Below, one piece after another: positions 38,729 through 47,447 of a stretch of 64,000 nt of DNA. Origin of the DNA: Lactobacillaceae bacterium (GTDB taxonomy: Bacteria; Bacillota; Bacilli; Lactobacillales; Lactobacillaceae); contig JAITPD010000010.1 of NCBI GenBank assembly GCA_031289615.1, positions 1 to 64,000 on the forward strand, read 5' to 3'. The notes beneath the pieces were generated by a model. The model did not search any database, was not told the origin of the DNA, and saw only the letters and a program-made list of their open reading frames with translations. The position numbers and the translations under genes were made by a program. Position 1 is the stretch's first letter; each line of letters begins with the position of its first letter.

Positions 38729-39943
38729 TTATTTCTCTTTTTCTGATAGGTCTTTAGCCTTCTCTAACAACAGATCTGCGTTATTTTCAAGCTTCCCATC
38801 AACAACAAGCGCTTCTATTTTTCCAATAATCTTGCCAAAAAGTGGACCTGGCTTTAACCCAAGCTGACTCTGCAGGTCTCTACCGCTGATTTTCAAATCT
38901 TCGCGCCGATGAATTGCTAACTGAGCATAACGTTGCTCTAAATCATTCACATCAACCGTTAACTGGCTCAAGCGCACAACTGCCATAGCATTTTCAAAGG
39001 CGGTTCCAACAGCATATAATTGTGCATTCGTGGCATCTGCTTTACGAAGTTCATTTAAAAATGCGATCGAAGTCTTTGCGACCTGCACTAATTCATTGGC
39101 CTGTTTCCACAGACGCAAGAAAGTTTCTGTATCGTTTGGCGTCAACCCTAGCTCAAAGGCCAACAACGTCCATGCTTCAGTGGCATTGTGCGGTTGATCC
39201 TTTGCTAAAAGTTCTGCATAGCCCCACAAATCAATCTCTACATTGTTCAAACCTGGCATGTACGAATTGAGATGGGTCGAAATTAACTCTAACAAACCAT
39301 ATTGTGCATTGATCCCTTGCAACATCTTTGTAAATTCAGTATTGACCCGTTCAATTGAAATTTTGGCCAGCAATTCTGCATTATCCAAAATCGCTTGCTT
39401 CGTATTTGATTCAATTTTGAAATTCAGTTGAGCTGCGAATCGTACCGCACGCATCATTCTCAAGGCATCTTCATGAAAACGTTCCTCAGGCTTACCAACT
39501 GCACGTAACGTTTTATTTTGCAAATCTGCTAACCCGTCAAAGATGTCAATGATCTCTCCATCACCTTTCAAAGCAAAAGCATTTATCGTAAAATCCCGGC
39601 GCTTCAAGTCTTCTGCCAAAGAACGCACGAATTTAACTTCATCCGGCCGTCGAAAATCTGTATAGGTTGATTCCGTTCGAAAGGTAGTCGTTTCATAACC
39701 ATTTCCATGATCTAAAATCATGACGGTCCCATGATCAATCCCCGTGTCTGCAGTCTTTTTAAAAAGCGCCTTAACTTCTTCGGGATAAGCTGATGTAGCA
39801 ATATCAACATCATGAATTGGTTTTTGCAAAAGGGTGTCACGCACAGATCCGCCCACGAAATAAGCCTCAAAACCAGCCGCCTCTAAAGTCGTAATAATCG
39901 GCAATGCTTCTTGAAATTTAATTGGCAATTTTTCTAATTTCAT
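38729..39943 (-). CDS. cca: CCA tRNA nucleotidyltransferase
   Basis: 404 residues. The class II nucleotidyltransferase core is AYFVGGSVRDTLLQKPIHDV, then DIATSA; RRDFTINAFAL and the RFHEDALRMMRAVRFAAQL helix follow. It adds or repairs the 3' CCA end of tRNAs. It is co-transcribed with the ABC-F gene (1-bp gap). Confidence 0.96.
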   Translation of the reverse strand: MKLEKLPIKFQEALPIITTLEAAGFEAYFVGGSVRDTLLQKPIHDVDIATSAYPEEVKALFKKTADTGIDHGTVMILDHGNGYETTTFRTESTYTDFRRPDEVKFVRSLAEDLKRRDFTINAFALKGDGEIIDIFDGLADLQNKTLRAVGKPEERFHEDALRMMRAVRFAAQLNFKIESNTKQAILDNAELLAKISIERVNTEFTKMLQGINAQYGLLELISTHLNSYMPGLNNVEIDLWGYAELLAKDQPHNATEAWTLLAFELGLTPNDTETFLRLWKQANELVQVAKTSIAFLNELRKADATNAQLYAVGTAFENAMAVVRLSQLTVDVNDLEQRYAQLAIHRREDLKISGRDLQSQLGLKPGPLFGKIIGKIEALVVDGKLENNADLLLEKAKDLSEKEK

Positions 39944-40058
39944 GACTCTCCTCTATTCCGCTTTCTTCGCAAACAATTCTTCTACAACTATTATAACAAG
40001 TGGCACCAATAAAATTTTATACAACCAGTTTCTTTTCCGTGAAACTTTTCCTTCACTT

Positions 40059-42560
40059 TTAAAAATCATATGGTGTCTGCCCTTCCATTCCAATGTTCGG
40101 ATCAATCGTTTGCGCCCTTATTTTTTCAATGGTCAAAATAAATGGTTCCGTTGTTGCTGGCTCGTCTTGGATGACTTTATCATTTTCATGAATTTTTTCC
40201 TCAAGTTGCTGTGGTTCAAGATTTTTAATTTCCGTCACAGTTTCAGCTTTAGTTGGCATCTTTGGCAAAACACCAACAATGGCTTCTTCCAAACGGGCTT
40301 GCAACATTGTTTGGCGAGCGGCCCCCTCAGTTTGAGCGGCTTGTTGATACGCTTCTGGCTCACCGATTAAAACGAGTGAGTCCCGGGCACGCGTCAATCC
40401 TGTGTACAACAGGTTTCGTTGCAACATGCGACTAAATTGCCGGACCAATGGTAATATCACGAGCGAATATTCGCCCCCTTGCGCCTTATGAATCGTTGTC
40501 GCATACGCAAGTGTCAAATTCATAAATTCAGAACGTTGATAACTGACCACATTACCATCAAAATTAACCTCAATTATGTCAGCCTTTTCAGTGTTTTCAC
40601 GATCTTTAGCAAACATGATCACCGTAATATAGCCAATGTCACCGTTAAATACATTGTTCTCAGGGTCATTTGCCTTTTGCATCACCTTGTCACCGACACG
40701 GAAACCAAATTCAAATTCGCCTTCCTTCCAACGAAGCTCACGTTTTTTCTTGGTCAGCGGATTAAATAAATTCTGTGCCAATAAATTAAGATTATTAACA
40801 CCAGCAACTGTTCGATACATTGGAGCCAAGATTTGCATATCAGCAACGCTATTACCTCGTTCGATCCAACTCTCAACGATTTTAGCAATCGCCTCTGGCA
40901 CCTGATTCAGATGACCCGGGAAAAATGAGCGGTCATTTTGGCGTTCCATAAAGTTTGCTGGCAAACCACCGTGTTTAACTTCGCTAGCCAGTTCAATAAT
41001 ACTTGAACCTTTTCCTTGGCGATGAATCACTTCCAACTCACGATAATTCAACTTTCCACTGGCCAACAAATCATAAAATACCCGGCCAGGTCCAACTGAT
41101 GGCAACTGATCCTTATCGCCAACAAGAATGACTTGCATATTTTGCGGTGTCGCACTTAAAAGCAGGCTAAATAATTCTGTATCAACCATCGACATCTCAT
41201 CAATAATTAAGAGCTGTCCATTAATGTTATCAATGTCTAAATCCGCAATCTTTTCACGCCCTGTAATTCCGAGCAAGCGATGAATCGTGGATGCTGGCAT
41301 ATTGGTTGCTTCTGACAAACGTTTAGCAGCGCGCCCAGTTGGAGCGACTAACTTGATTGAATCATTAATCTTTTTTTCTTCCATGCCAGTTAGTGCCATT
41401 AAATTTTGATATGCTGCAACCACGCCATTGATGATGGTGGTTTTACCGGTTCCTGGTCCACCAGTCAAAATAAATAATTTGTTTGTCAAAGCCGCTAACA
41501 TTGCATCTTGTTGTTCTTCTGAATATGGAAATGGATTTTCTTTTTCTGCTTTTTGCAATGCCTTTGTGACTTCTGCGCGCTTAAACATTCCTTTTTGTGT
41601 GTTAAGTTCAACAATTCGCTGAGCAATTTGCAATTCTGCCACATAAACATCGGCGATAAATAAGCGATCTTCATCTGCAACAACCACGCCATCTTCAGTC
41701 AATGTTAAAATGGCGCGCTTAACGAGTTCGTGATCGATTGCAACATTTTGCGTACCTTCCAGCAAACGAGTCGCCTCGACGAACAAAGCTTGCAGTTGAA
41801 TAAACGTATCACCCCGGTCAAAGGTCGCTCGGTTAATCGAAGCAACAACTCCCGCTTGAATTCGACGTGCATCTAGCGGGTCCATTCCTTGCTGCACCGC
41901 TAACCGGTCTACACGGGCAAATGCAACACCTTCAATATCTAATACGAGCTGATATGGATTTTCCTTTAACACATGCAATGTTTCATTGGCGTATTTACCA
42001 TAAATTATCGTTGCCAATGCTGACCCAAAGCCATAATCGTTCAACGCAATAATCGCTCGTTCCATTCCATCAGCTTGCTGAAGTTGATTGACAATTACTT
42101 CACGTTGCTTGGCTGACAGACCAACCTGCTTTAGAACTTCCGGTTGTTCCAAAATTAAATCAATTGCTTCAACGCCTAATTCATCAACGATTTTTTCAGC
42201 CGTCTTCTCACCAATTCCTTCAAATTCAGCGCTCGAAAAATATTTCACTAATCCAGAACTCGAACTAACAGATAACCGCTTGTACTGGGTGCCAGCAAAT
42301 TGCTCTCCAAACTTTGCATGACTCGTCACGCGCCCACTGAATTCATAAGCTGCCCCGATTTGAATCTCGCCAAAAGAACCGGTGACTGTAATCTCATCAT
42401 CGGCATAGTCAAAATTCTTATCGTCAATGGAAACCGCCAAGACTTTATAAAAACTGTCTTGGGCCGCAAAAATAATATTTTGCACCTGCCCCGTCATCTG
42501 CGCTTGTTGCTGATCACCATTGAATAAATTTGATTGCTCATTATTCATCAATTCTTCCAT
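40059..42560 (-). CDS. recD2: RecD2-type superfamily 1B DNA helicase
   Basis: 833 residues. An N-terminal OB-like and HhH region (SSAEFEGIGEKTAEKIVDEL) precedes the helicase core: LTGGPGTGKTTIINGV (Walker A), LLIIDEMSMVD (Walker B), VGDKDQLPSVGPG and the UvrD-like C-terminus TLAYATTIHKAQGGEYSLVI. It is the RecBC-independent RecD2 found in Gram-positives, involved in replication-fork repair. The start overlaps the TPR gene by 20 bp; a second ATG four codons in (42548) has a better ribosome site (GGAAG) and may be the real one. Confidence 0.94.
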   Translation of the reverse strand: MEELMNNEQSNLFNGDQQQAQMTGQVQNIIFAAQDSFYKVLAVSIDDKNFDYADDEITVTGSFGEIQIGAAYEFSGRVTSHAKFGEQFAGTQYKRLSVSSSSGLVKYFSSAEFEGIGEKTAEKIVDELGVEAIDLILEQPEVLKQVGLSAKQREVIVNQLQQADGMERAIIALNDYGFGSALATIIYGKYANETLHVLKENPYQLVLDIEGVAFARVDRLAVQQGMDPLDARRIQAGVVASINRATFDRGDTFIQLQALFVEATRLLEGTQNVAIDHELVKRAILTLTEDGVVVADEDRLFIADVYVAELQIAQRIVELNTQKGMFKRAEVTKALQKAEKENPFPYSEEQQDAMLAALTNKLFILTGGPGTGKTTIINGVVAAYQNLMALTGMEEKKINDSIKLVAPTGRAAKRLSEATNMPASTIHRLLGITGREKIADLDIDNINGQLLIIDEMSMVDTELFSLLLSATPQNMQVILVGDKDQLPSVGPGRVFYDLLASGKLNYRELEVIHRQGKGSSIIELASEVKHGGLPANFMERQNDRSFFPGHLNQVPEAIAKIVESWIERGNSVADMQILAPMYRTVAGVNNLNLLAQNLFNPLTKKKRELRWKEGEFEFGFRVGDKVMQKANDPENNVFNGDIGYITVIMFAKDRENTEKADIIEVNFDGNVVSYQRSEFMNLTLAYATTIHKAQGGEYSLVILPLVRQFSRMLQRNLLYTGLTRARDSLVLIGEPEAYQQAAQTEGAARQTMLQARLEEAIVGVLPKMPTKAETVTEIKNLEPQQLEEKIHENDKVIQDEPATTEPFILTIEKIRAQTIDPNIGMEGQTPYDF

Positions 42561-43200
42561 TCAAAAGTTGAGTTAAATCATCTAGTTGTTGTGCTTGTTG
42601 TTGATATTTTTCGTGATTAATTTCTTTGGCGTTGTCTAACCATTCATTTTCAAGTTGTCCTTCAACTGCAGCAATCAATCCGCGCCCAAAGTTGGCATCG
42701 AAATTTTTTTCATTGACTACTAAAGCTTGATTAAATGCACCCTTAGCATGCTCTAAATCATTAAGACTCAGCCAAATGTTGCCTAGCATGATTTGGGCAG
42801 CTTCGTCTTTTGGTACCTGTTCAACACCTGTCAACCCATAAACTAGCGCTTGATTAAAGTTTTTTTGGTTATACCAACTTTGCGCCTGCATCATCGTTGC
42901 ATCGTGTTGCAGATGATGATTCGTCACTTCTTTGAAAAAACGATTGGCATTATTAAAATCACCCGCCAGATAATACACATTTCCAGTGGCATACAAAAGG
43001 TGTTCATGTGCCTCATCATTTTGCTCAAATAAGTTCAAGCTTTTCAAGGCCAACTCTTCTGCTTCAATCAAATTTTCTGTCGCCGCTAAAACATTGACGA
43101 GATCAACATACGCACGCCAGTTGTCAGCATCTTGTTCGATCGCAGTGACCAATGCTTTTATATCATTTTGTGCTAAATTTTCATCTACCATGGTCACCAC
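42541..43200 (-). CDS. Tetratricopeptide-repeat protein
   Basis: 219 residues built of about five TPR units (for example ATGNVYYLAGDFNNANRFFK and LGNIWLSLNDLEHAKGAFNQ). No signal peptide or membrane helix, so cytoplasmic. Such proteins scaffold protein contacts. Its place between a histidine phosphatase and recD2 is common in lactobacilli, but no function is established. It overlaps recD2 by 20 bp, so they are co-translated. Confidence 0.85.
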   Translation of the reverse strand: MVTMVDENLAQNDIKALVTAIEQDADNWRAYVDLVNVLAATENLIEAEELALKSLNLFEQNDEAHEHLLYATGNVYYLAGDFNNANRFFKEVTNHHLQHDATMMQAQSWYNQKNFNQALVYGLTGVEQVPKDEAAQIMLGNIWLSLNDLEHAKGAFNQALVVNEKNFDANFGRGLIAAVEGQLENEWLDNAKEINHEKYQQQAQQLDDLTQLLNGRIDE

Positions 43201-43208
43201 ACCTCGCT

Positions 43209-43871
43209 TTAAATTGTATTACTTGAATCCGCAACCACGTTCAAATAAGACGTATCGTTGCGAATGATTTCTGTATAATTTTCTCCGTCATGTGTTTCCA
43301 AAATTGATGTCGACGTGTTTCCCAAACCACCTTGCGCCCGTGATTCAGCCAACGGAATTCCCAATAATTTAGCCATTCCAATTGTCAAAACCATACCGTG
43401 AGCAAAGAATACCAAGTTAACATCTTCACCACCATATGCTTGAACGGCTTCTTTCACGGCAACTACAAATCGTCTTTGAACTTCTTCAAATGTTTCAGCA
43501 CCAAGAACTAGCTCGGCTTGGAAATTTTCTGGATGATGTCGCCATGCCTCATATTGCTTTGGATCTTGTTCTTGGACATCGGCAAACATTTGTCCTTCCC
43601 ATGCTCCGACGCTAAATTCGATTAATCCTGAATTCAATGTCAAAGCTGGCTGATGTGCTAATAATTCAAGAGTTGCTGTAGCTGTATTCCGCGCCCTTTT
43701 CAGCGGTGAAGCCCAAGCATGAGTAAAATTGACATCGTGCAGAAATGCACCTAGTTGCGCAATTTGCTGATATGAACCAGGTAGTAGCGACGAATCACCA
43801 TTTGCGCCTTGAAAGCGCCCTTCATTGTTCCATTCCGTCTTACCGTGCCTGATAAAGTATAATTTCGTCAT
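43209..43871 (-). CDS. Histidine phosphatase family protein (phosphoglycerate-mutase-like)
   Basis: 220 residues. The phosphohistidine motif IRHGKTEWNNEGRFQG opens the chain; the second catalytic His is in FFAHGMVLTIG. WASPLKRARNTATA and the acid/base region (EFSVGAWEGQM) complete the fold. Members include cofactor-dependent mutases and broad phosphatases; the substrate is not predictable. First gene of a unit with the TPR protein and recD2 (8-bp gap). Confidence 0.9.
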   Translation of the reverse strand: MTKLYFIRHGKTEWNNEGRFQGANGDSSLLPGSYQQIAQLGAFLHDVNFTHAWASPLKRARNTATATLELLAHQPALTLNSGLIEFSVGAWEGQMFADVQEQDPKQYEAWRHHPENFQAELVLGAETFEEVQRRFVVAVKEAVQAYGGEDVNLVFFAHGMVLTIGMAKLLGIPLAESRAQGGLGNTSTSILETHDGENYTEIIRNDTSYLNVVADSSNTI

Positions 43872-43954
43872 GCTATTGCTCCTTCGTAGATACTTATCTA
43901 TTTATTATATAACGAATTGGGCCGTGAAATATGTTGTTTTTAAGATAAAGGGTA

Positions 43955-43988
43955 AATCAAAAGCCGTGGGAGTCAAATTCCACGACTT
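43955..43988 (-). terminator. Terminator of the SdpI-like gene
   Basis: AAGTCGTGG/CCACGGCTT stem on the minus strand with a T-rich run (TTGATTT). It lies 13 bases after the stop. Confidence 0.7.
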
Positions 43989-44000
43989 AGTTAAATTAAT

Positions 44001-44618
44001 TTATGATGAACGAACTTTTTGATATCCAATAATGCGCAATGTAATCACGATTGCCGTAGTTATCGTTGCATAGATCAGGATGACTACTAGTATAATGTAC
44101 GAAATCAAGATTGGTATGCTCACCGTAGCTGAAATTACCACGAATATAAGGATAATAGTTGAAAGTCGGTTAATAATTTCTTCCATTCGATTCCAAGCGA
44201 GATTTTGCACTAAACAACTCGGCAGTTTTAGGAATCTCTTTCTTGGAATAATTTTATAATCCTTAATATCAGCCATTGCTAGTCCAATGCTCAACAACAA
44301 AACAAATGCCATGACTAAGCCTAGATTAATTCGTACACCAAATACAACAAGCATGACAGCAGCTTGAATGATACAACTATCGATCGGCATAATCCATCGC
44401 TCGTATTTACCAATTAAAGGCCATCTTGAACGATTATTTGCAATCAAATTACAAACGACCAAAAGTACTGGCACGTAAAATATTCCTACACCTCTAGACA
44501 ATACAGTAATATTTAAACCCAATCCACTAGGCCATACTTTTGGCAATTGGTTCCAAAGTAATATGCCTAACAAAATTGGTACTAATCCTAATAGCGTGGG
44601 CCAAAACATTTTTTTCAT
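44001..44618 (-). CDS. DUF1648/SdpI-like integral membrane protein
   Basis: 205 residues from the ATG at 44618 (GGAG at 6 nt). Six hydrophobic segments. The N-terminal MFWPTLLGLVPILLGILLWN, then QLPKVWPSGLG, resembles the DUF1648 start found in SdpI-type immunity and signalling proteins, where a long hydrophobic helix is followed by LPD/xP and a W or H. Function in this organism is unknown. It is a single gene bounded by a terminator and repeat copy D. Confidence 0.6.
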   Translation of the reverse strand: MKKMFWPTLLGLVPILLGILLWNQLPKVWPSGLGLNITVLSRGVGIFYVPVLLVVCNLIANNRSRWPLIGKYERWIMPIDSCIIQAAVMLVVFGVRINLGLVMAFVLLLSIGLAMADIKDYKIIPRKRFLKLPSCLVQNLAWNRMEEIINRLSTIILIFVVISATVSIPILISYIILVVILIYATITTAIVITLRIIGYQKVRSS

Positions 44619-44675
44619 AAAAATCTCCATGTATGTAATTAAAGCAACGAAATGTGCGAGTTATGCAATATCTTC

Positions 44676-44724
44676 GTCATTTTTCACTTGCGTGGTGGTT
44701 TTTCGATAATAATAGTAAGTTGCG
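44676..44724. repeat. Conserved ~50-bp module next to repeat D
   Basis: Shares TTTTTCACTTGCGTGGTGG and TAGTAAGT in order with a module next to repeat E, and a diverged version is at 63942-63993. On the minus strand one frame reads RVATYYYYRKTTTQVKND, which could be a decayed coding tail. Confidence 0.7.
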
Positions 44725-44729
44725 ACACG

Positions 44730-44930
44730 GTCCCATTCGGCTTTGTTGATCTGCGAAGTGATTCTGTCGTCGGATGATAGGTCCTGCCGAATCTGGATGA
44801 ACCATAACACTAACACCAGACCAAACAGTTAGTGGAATTGGCGAATTATTTCGTCTTTCATTCAGATTCGTGTAGGGTCATCCGAACGTAAAGAATCTTT
44901 AGCGGAGCTGATCAAACAAAGAGGAATATC
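44730..44930 (-). repeat. Palindromic intergenic element, copy D
   Basis: Nearly identical to copy B over its central 130 bp and in the same orientation (GATTCTGTCGTCGGATG to GAATCTTTAGCGGAGCTG). It lies between the purB terminator and the SdpI-like gene. The gap of about 490 bp has no gene. Confidence 0.9.
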
Positions 44931-45067
44931 AAACAACCAGCACTACACATCTCAAAGTAAGCCTCCTAGTCAGATTACTATAAAATTGTGAATTTTTTTA
45001 AACTCAGCTAAATTTGCTTAGTGAATCACATAATTTTTTTTGTAATTCAAACTCTGTCGATCGAAAC

Positions 45068-45096
45068 AAAAAAGCCGAACCTAGTCAGTCCAGCTC
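45068..45096 (-). terminator. Terminator of purB
   Basis: AGCTGGAC/GTTCGGCT (two G-T pairs) around a 7-nt loop on the minus strand, followed by TTTTTTGTTT. Confidence 0.75.
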
Positions 45097-45107
45097 CATT
45101 ATTGTTA

Positions 45108-46433
45108 TTAAATTAATCCAACCCGCTTGAACACATCATCAACGTGGCGCAAGTGCCAGTGATAATCAAAGGCATCATCAATCTGTGCCTTAGTCAACAC
45201 GCCAGTAATCGTTGCATCGGCGTCAACCAAATCCCGGAATTGCAGTTGATTATCCCATGACTTGGCAGTCAAAGGTTGCACGGCGTCATATGCTTGTTCA
45301 CGTGACCAGTTTGCATCATCCATCAACGCATACATTAACCGTTGTGAATAAACCAAGCCATACGTTCGCTTCATGTTAGCCTGCATTGTTTCAGGGAAGA
45401 CCTGCAAGTTCTCAACGATCTTTGTCAAACGGTGCAACATGTAGTCCAAAGTTGCTGTTGCATCAGGCAAAATCATTCGTTCAGCTGATGAATGCGAAAT
45501 ATCACGTTCATGCCAAAGCGGAACGTTTTCAAAGCCAGTCACTGCAAAGCCACGCAAGACCCGTGACAATCCAACCACGTTCTCAGATCCAATTGGATTA
45601 CGCTTATGAGGCATTGATGATGAACCCTTTTGACCACCAGCAAATCCTTCTTCAACTTCATGAATTTCTGAACGTTGCAATCCACGAATTTCAACTGCCA
45701 ATTCTTCCAAAGTTGTTCCAATCAACGCAATCGTTGAAAGATAGTCAGCATGCAAATCCCGTGGCAAAACTTGTGAGCCAATTGGTTGAGGCTCCAAACC
45801 AAGTTCCTTCATCGCAAACTCTTCAACTTCAGGCGCAATGTTAGCAAATGTTCCAACCGATCCAGAAAGCTTTCCAGTCTCAACCGCTGCTGCAACTCGA
45901 TCAAAGCGTGCAACATCTCGAACTGCCGCTTGGTAATAACGTGCAATCACTAATCCAAATGTGGTTGGTTCAGCATGAACACCATGCGTCCGCCCCATCA
46001 TTACAGTATCCTTGTATTGTAAAGCTAATTTCGCAAGCGCATCACGATACTCAATCAAATCTGACTTAATGATTTCATTGGCTTGTCGGAGGCGCAAAGC
46101 TTGGGCCGTATCAACAACGTCAGTACTAGTCAAACCGTAATGAATCCACTTTCGTTCATCACCCAAAGACTTTGAAACGTCACGAGTAAAGGCCACCATA
46201 TCATGACGCGTCGTTAATTCAATCTCAGCAATTTCATCTTCATCAAACTTTGCATTTTGCCGAATCTTAGCAAGTTCATCTGCAGTTGGACGTTCTTTTG
46301 CTAATTCAGGATGTTCAATTCCCTCGTTTACTAATCCAGCCGTCACTGCAATTTCCACATCCAACCATGCTTGATATTGATTCTTTAGTGCCCAGATGTC
46401 AGCCATTTCTGGCCGAGTATAACGTTCAATCAT
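45108..46433 (-). CDS. purB: Adenylosuccinate lyase
   Basis: Cleaves SAICAR and adenylosuccinate in purine synthesis. 441 residues from the ATG at 46433 (MIERYTRPEMADIWALKNQY), the conserved N-terminus; the track adds six codons. The fumarase/aspartase signature GSSSMPHKRNPIGSENV is present, as are TRHDMVAFTRDV and GRTHGVHAEPTTFG. It stands alone with repeat elements on both sides. Confidence 0.97.
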   Translation of the reverse strand: MIERYTRPEMADIWALKNQYQAWLDVEIAVTAGLVNEGIEHPELAKERPTADELAKIRQNAKFDEDEIAEIELTTRHDMVAFTRDVSKSLGDERKWIHYGLTSTDVVDTAQALRLRQANEIIKSDLIEYRDALAKLALQYKDTVMMGRTHGVHAEPTTFGLVIARYYQAAVRDVARFDRVAAAVETGKLSGSVGTFANIAPEVEEFAMKELGLEPQPIGSQVLPRDLHADYLSTIALIGTTLEELAVEIRGLQRSEIHEVEEGFAGGQKGSSSMPHKRNPIGSENVVGLSRVLRGFAVTGFENVPLWHERDISHSSAERMILPDATATLDYMLHRLTKIVENLQVFPETMQANMKRTYGLVYSQRLMYALMDDANWSREQAYDAVQPLTAKSWDNQLQFRDLVDADATITGVLTKAQIDDAFDYHWHLRHVDDVFKRVGLI

Positions 46434-46597
46434 TGCTTTAGGTCCTCTCACTTTACAAAATTAAATTTAATTTACTGATTCATTGTCTTTACCAATTTTA
46501 CCGCAATTCACTAACAAAACAAAGCCACTGAAGCAAAAGAATCCTAAAATCCGAACATCTCTTTTACATGGGGTGCTAATGTTATTAAACACTTTGG

Positions 46598-46645
46598 TCA
46601 TTTTTCACTTGCGTGGTGGCTTTTCAATAAAGATAGTAAGTGGCG
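46598..46645. repeat. Conserved ~50-bp module next to repeat E
   Basis: ATTTTTCACTTGCGTGGTGG, then a T-rich segment and GATAGTAAGTGGCG: about 80 percent identical by eye to 44676-44724. It precedes the palindromic core in the same order and orientation as in copy D. Confidence 0.7.
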
Positions 46646-46800
46646 AAGCGATTCTGTCGTCGGATGGTCAGCTCTTGCCGAATCTAGGCGAACCTTTTCA
46701 CGCGTACTTTAGCGCCGTGAAAATAGCAAATTATTTTGCTATTCGCCGCGACTCGTGCAGGGCAAATCCGAAACGTAGAGAATCTTTAGCGAAGCTGTTC
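46641..46800 (-). repeat. Palindromic intergenic element, copy E (most diverged)
   Basis: The flanks (GATTCTGTCGTCGGATGG; GAATCTTTAGCGAAGCTG) match copies B and D. The two inner hairpins have different sequence yet remain perfectly paired: TTTTCACG/CGTGAAAA and ATAGCAAA/TTTGCTAT. It lies between nrdG and purB in a 414-bp gap with no gene. Confidence 0.85.
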
Positions 46801-46847
46801 TCCGCACCACCACATATATATTACACAACTATCGCCAATAATTATTT

Positions 46848-47447
46848 CTAGATTTCATCATACTCATCCGCCCATAAAACAACTTCACCCTGCTTTAGAG
46901 ATGCTGGCACATCAATCACGCGTTGGTTTGATGAACCCCGAAAACGCAAAGTTAAATCCATCAACGCTTGAACAAAACGTCCATCAACAACGACATCAAG
47001 CTCATTTAGTAATGCTAATTTATCATCCGTCTCAGTGATTAACTCATCCCAAGTGTAGCCTGTCCAAGCCCAAATATCCTTGGTGTTGCCAAATTTTGCT
47101 CGCACACGACGGGCTAATTTTAAGGTCACATCCGTGTTTAAAAATGGTTCACCACCAAGCAAAGTTAATCCTTGAACGTATGAATGCGACAGATCACTAA
47201 TAATATGATCTTCTAATTCTTGCGTATATTCTGTCCCATATTGGAAATTTTGAGCTGCCACATTATAACAACCAGGACATAAAAATTTACATCCAGAAAC
47301 ATACAACGAACAGCGCACTCCCGGACCATCAACCATGATATATGGCTTGTAATCCGCCACATGGTTTAAAGTCCAGTCCTCACTTTTCCACTCTTTATTC
47401 TTCGGGACCGTAATTCCATTCGAAAGTTTCGTTGACATCTTCTCCAT
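46848..47447 (-). CDS. nrdG: Anaerobic ribonucleotide reductase-activating protein NrdG
   Basis: 199 residues. Radical-SAM cysteines are in SGCKFLCPGCYN (CxxxCxxC). TLLGGEPFLN and IWAWTGYTWDEL match the family. Uses a 4Fe-4S cluster and SAM to place the glycyl radical on NrdD. The track start at 47447 overlaps nrdD by 53 bp; a second ATG three codons in is equally possible, since GGAGG lies 3 nt before the first and 12 nt before the second. Confidence 0.95.
   Translation of the reverse strand: MEKMSTKLSNGITVPKNKEWKSEDWTLNHVADYKPYIMVDGPGVRCSLYVSGCKFLCPGCYNVAAQNFQYGTEYTQELEDHIISDLSHSYVQGLTLLGGEPFLNTDVTLKLARRVRAKFGNTKDIWAWTGYTWDELITETDDKLALLNELDVVVDGRFVQALMDLTLRFRGSSNQRVIDVPASLKQGEVVLWADEYDEI

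Noticed and set aside
44641-45107. Hidden gene in the 490-bp gap before purB
   Set aside because: Apart from the repeat D composite and the purB terminator, no frame longer than about 25 codons with a ribosome site was seen.
45386-45844. 152-aa plus-strand ORF opposite purB
   Set aside because: Antisense shadow of purB; Gln/Ser-rich sequence typical of such shadows.
13562-46800. CRISPR array or tandem-repeat explanation for the recurring sequence
   Set aside because: Copies are about 200 bp, dispersed over 33 kb in both orientations and not separated by uniform spacers.
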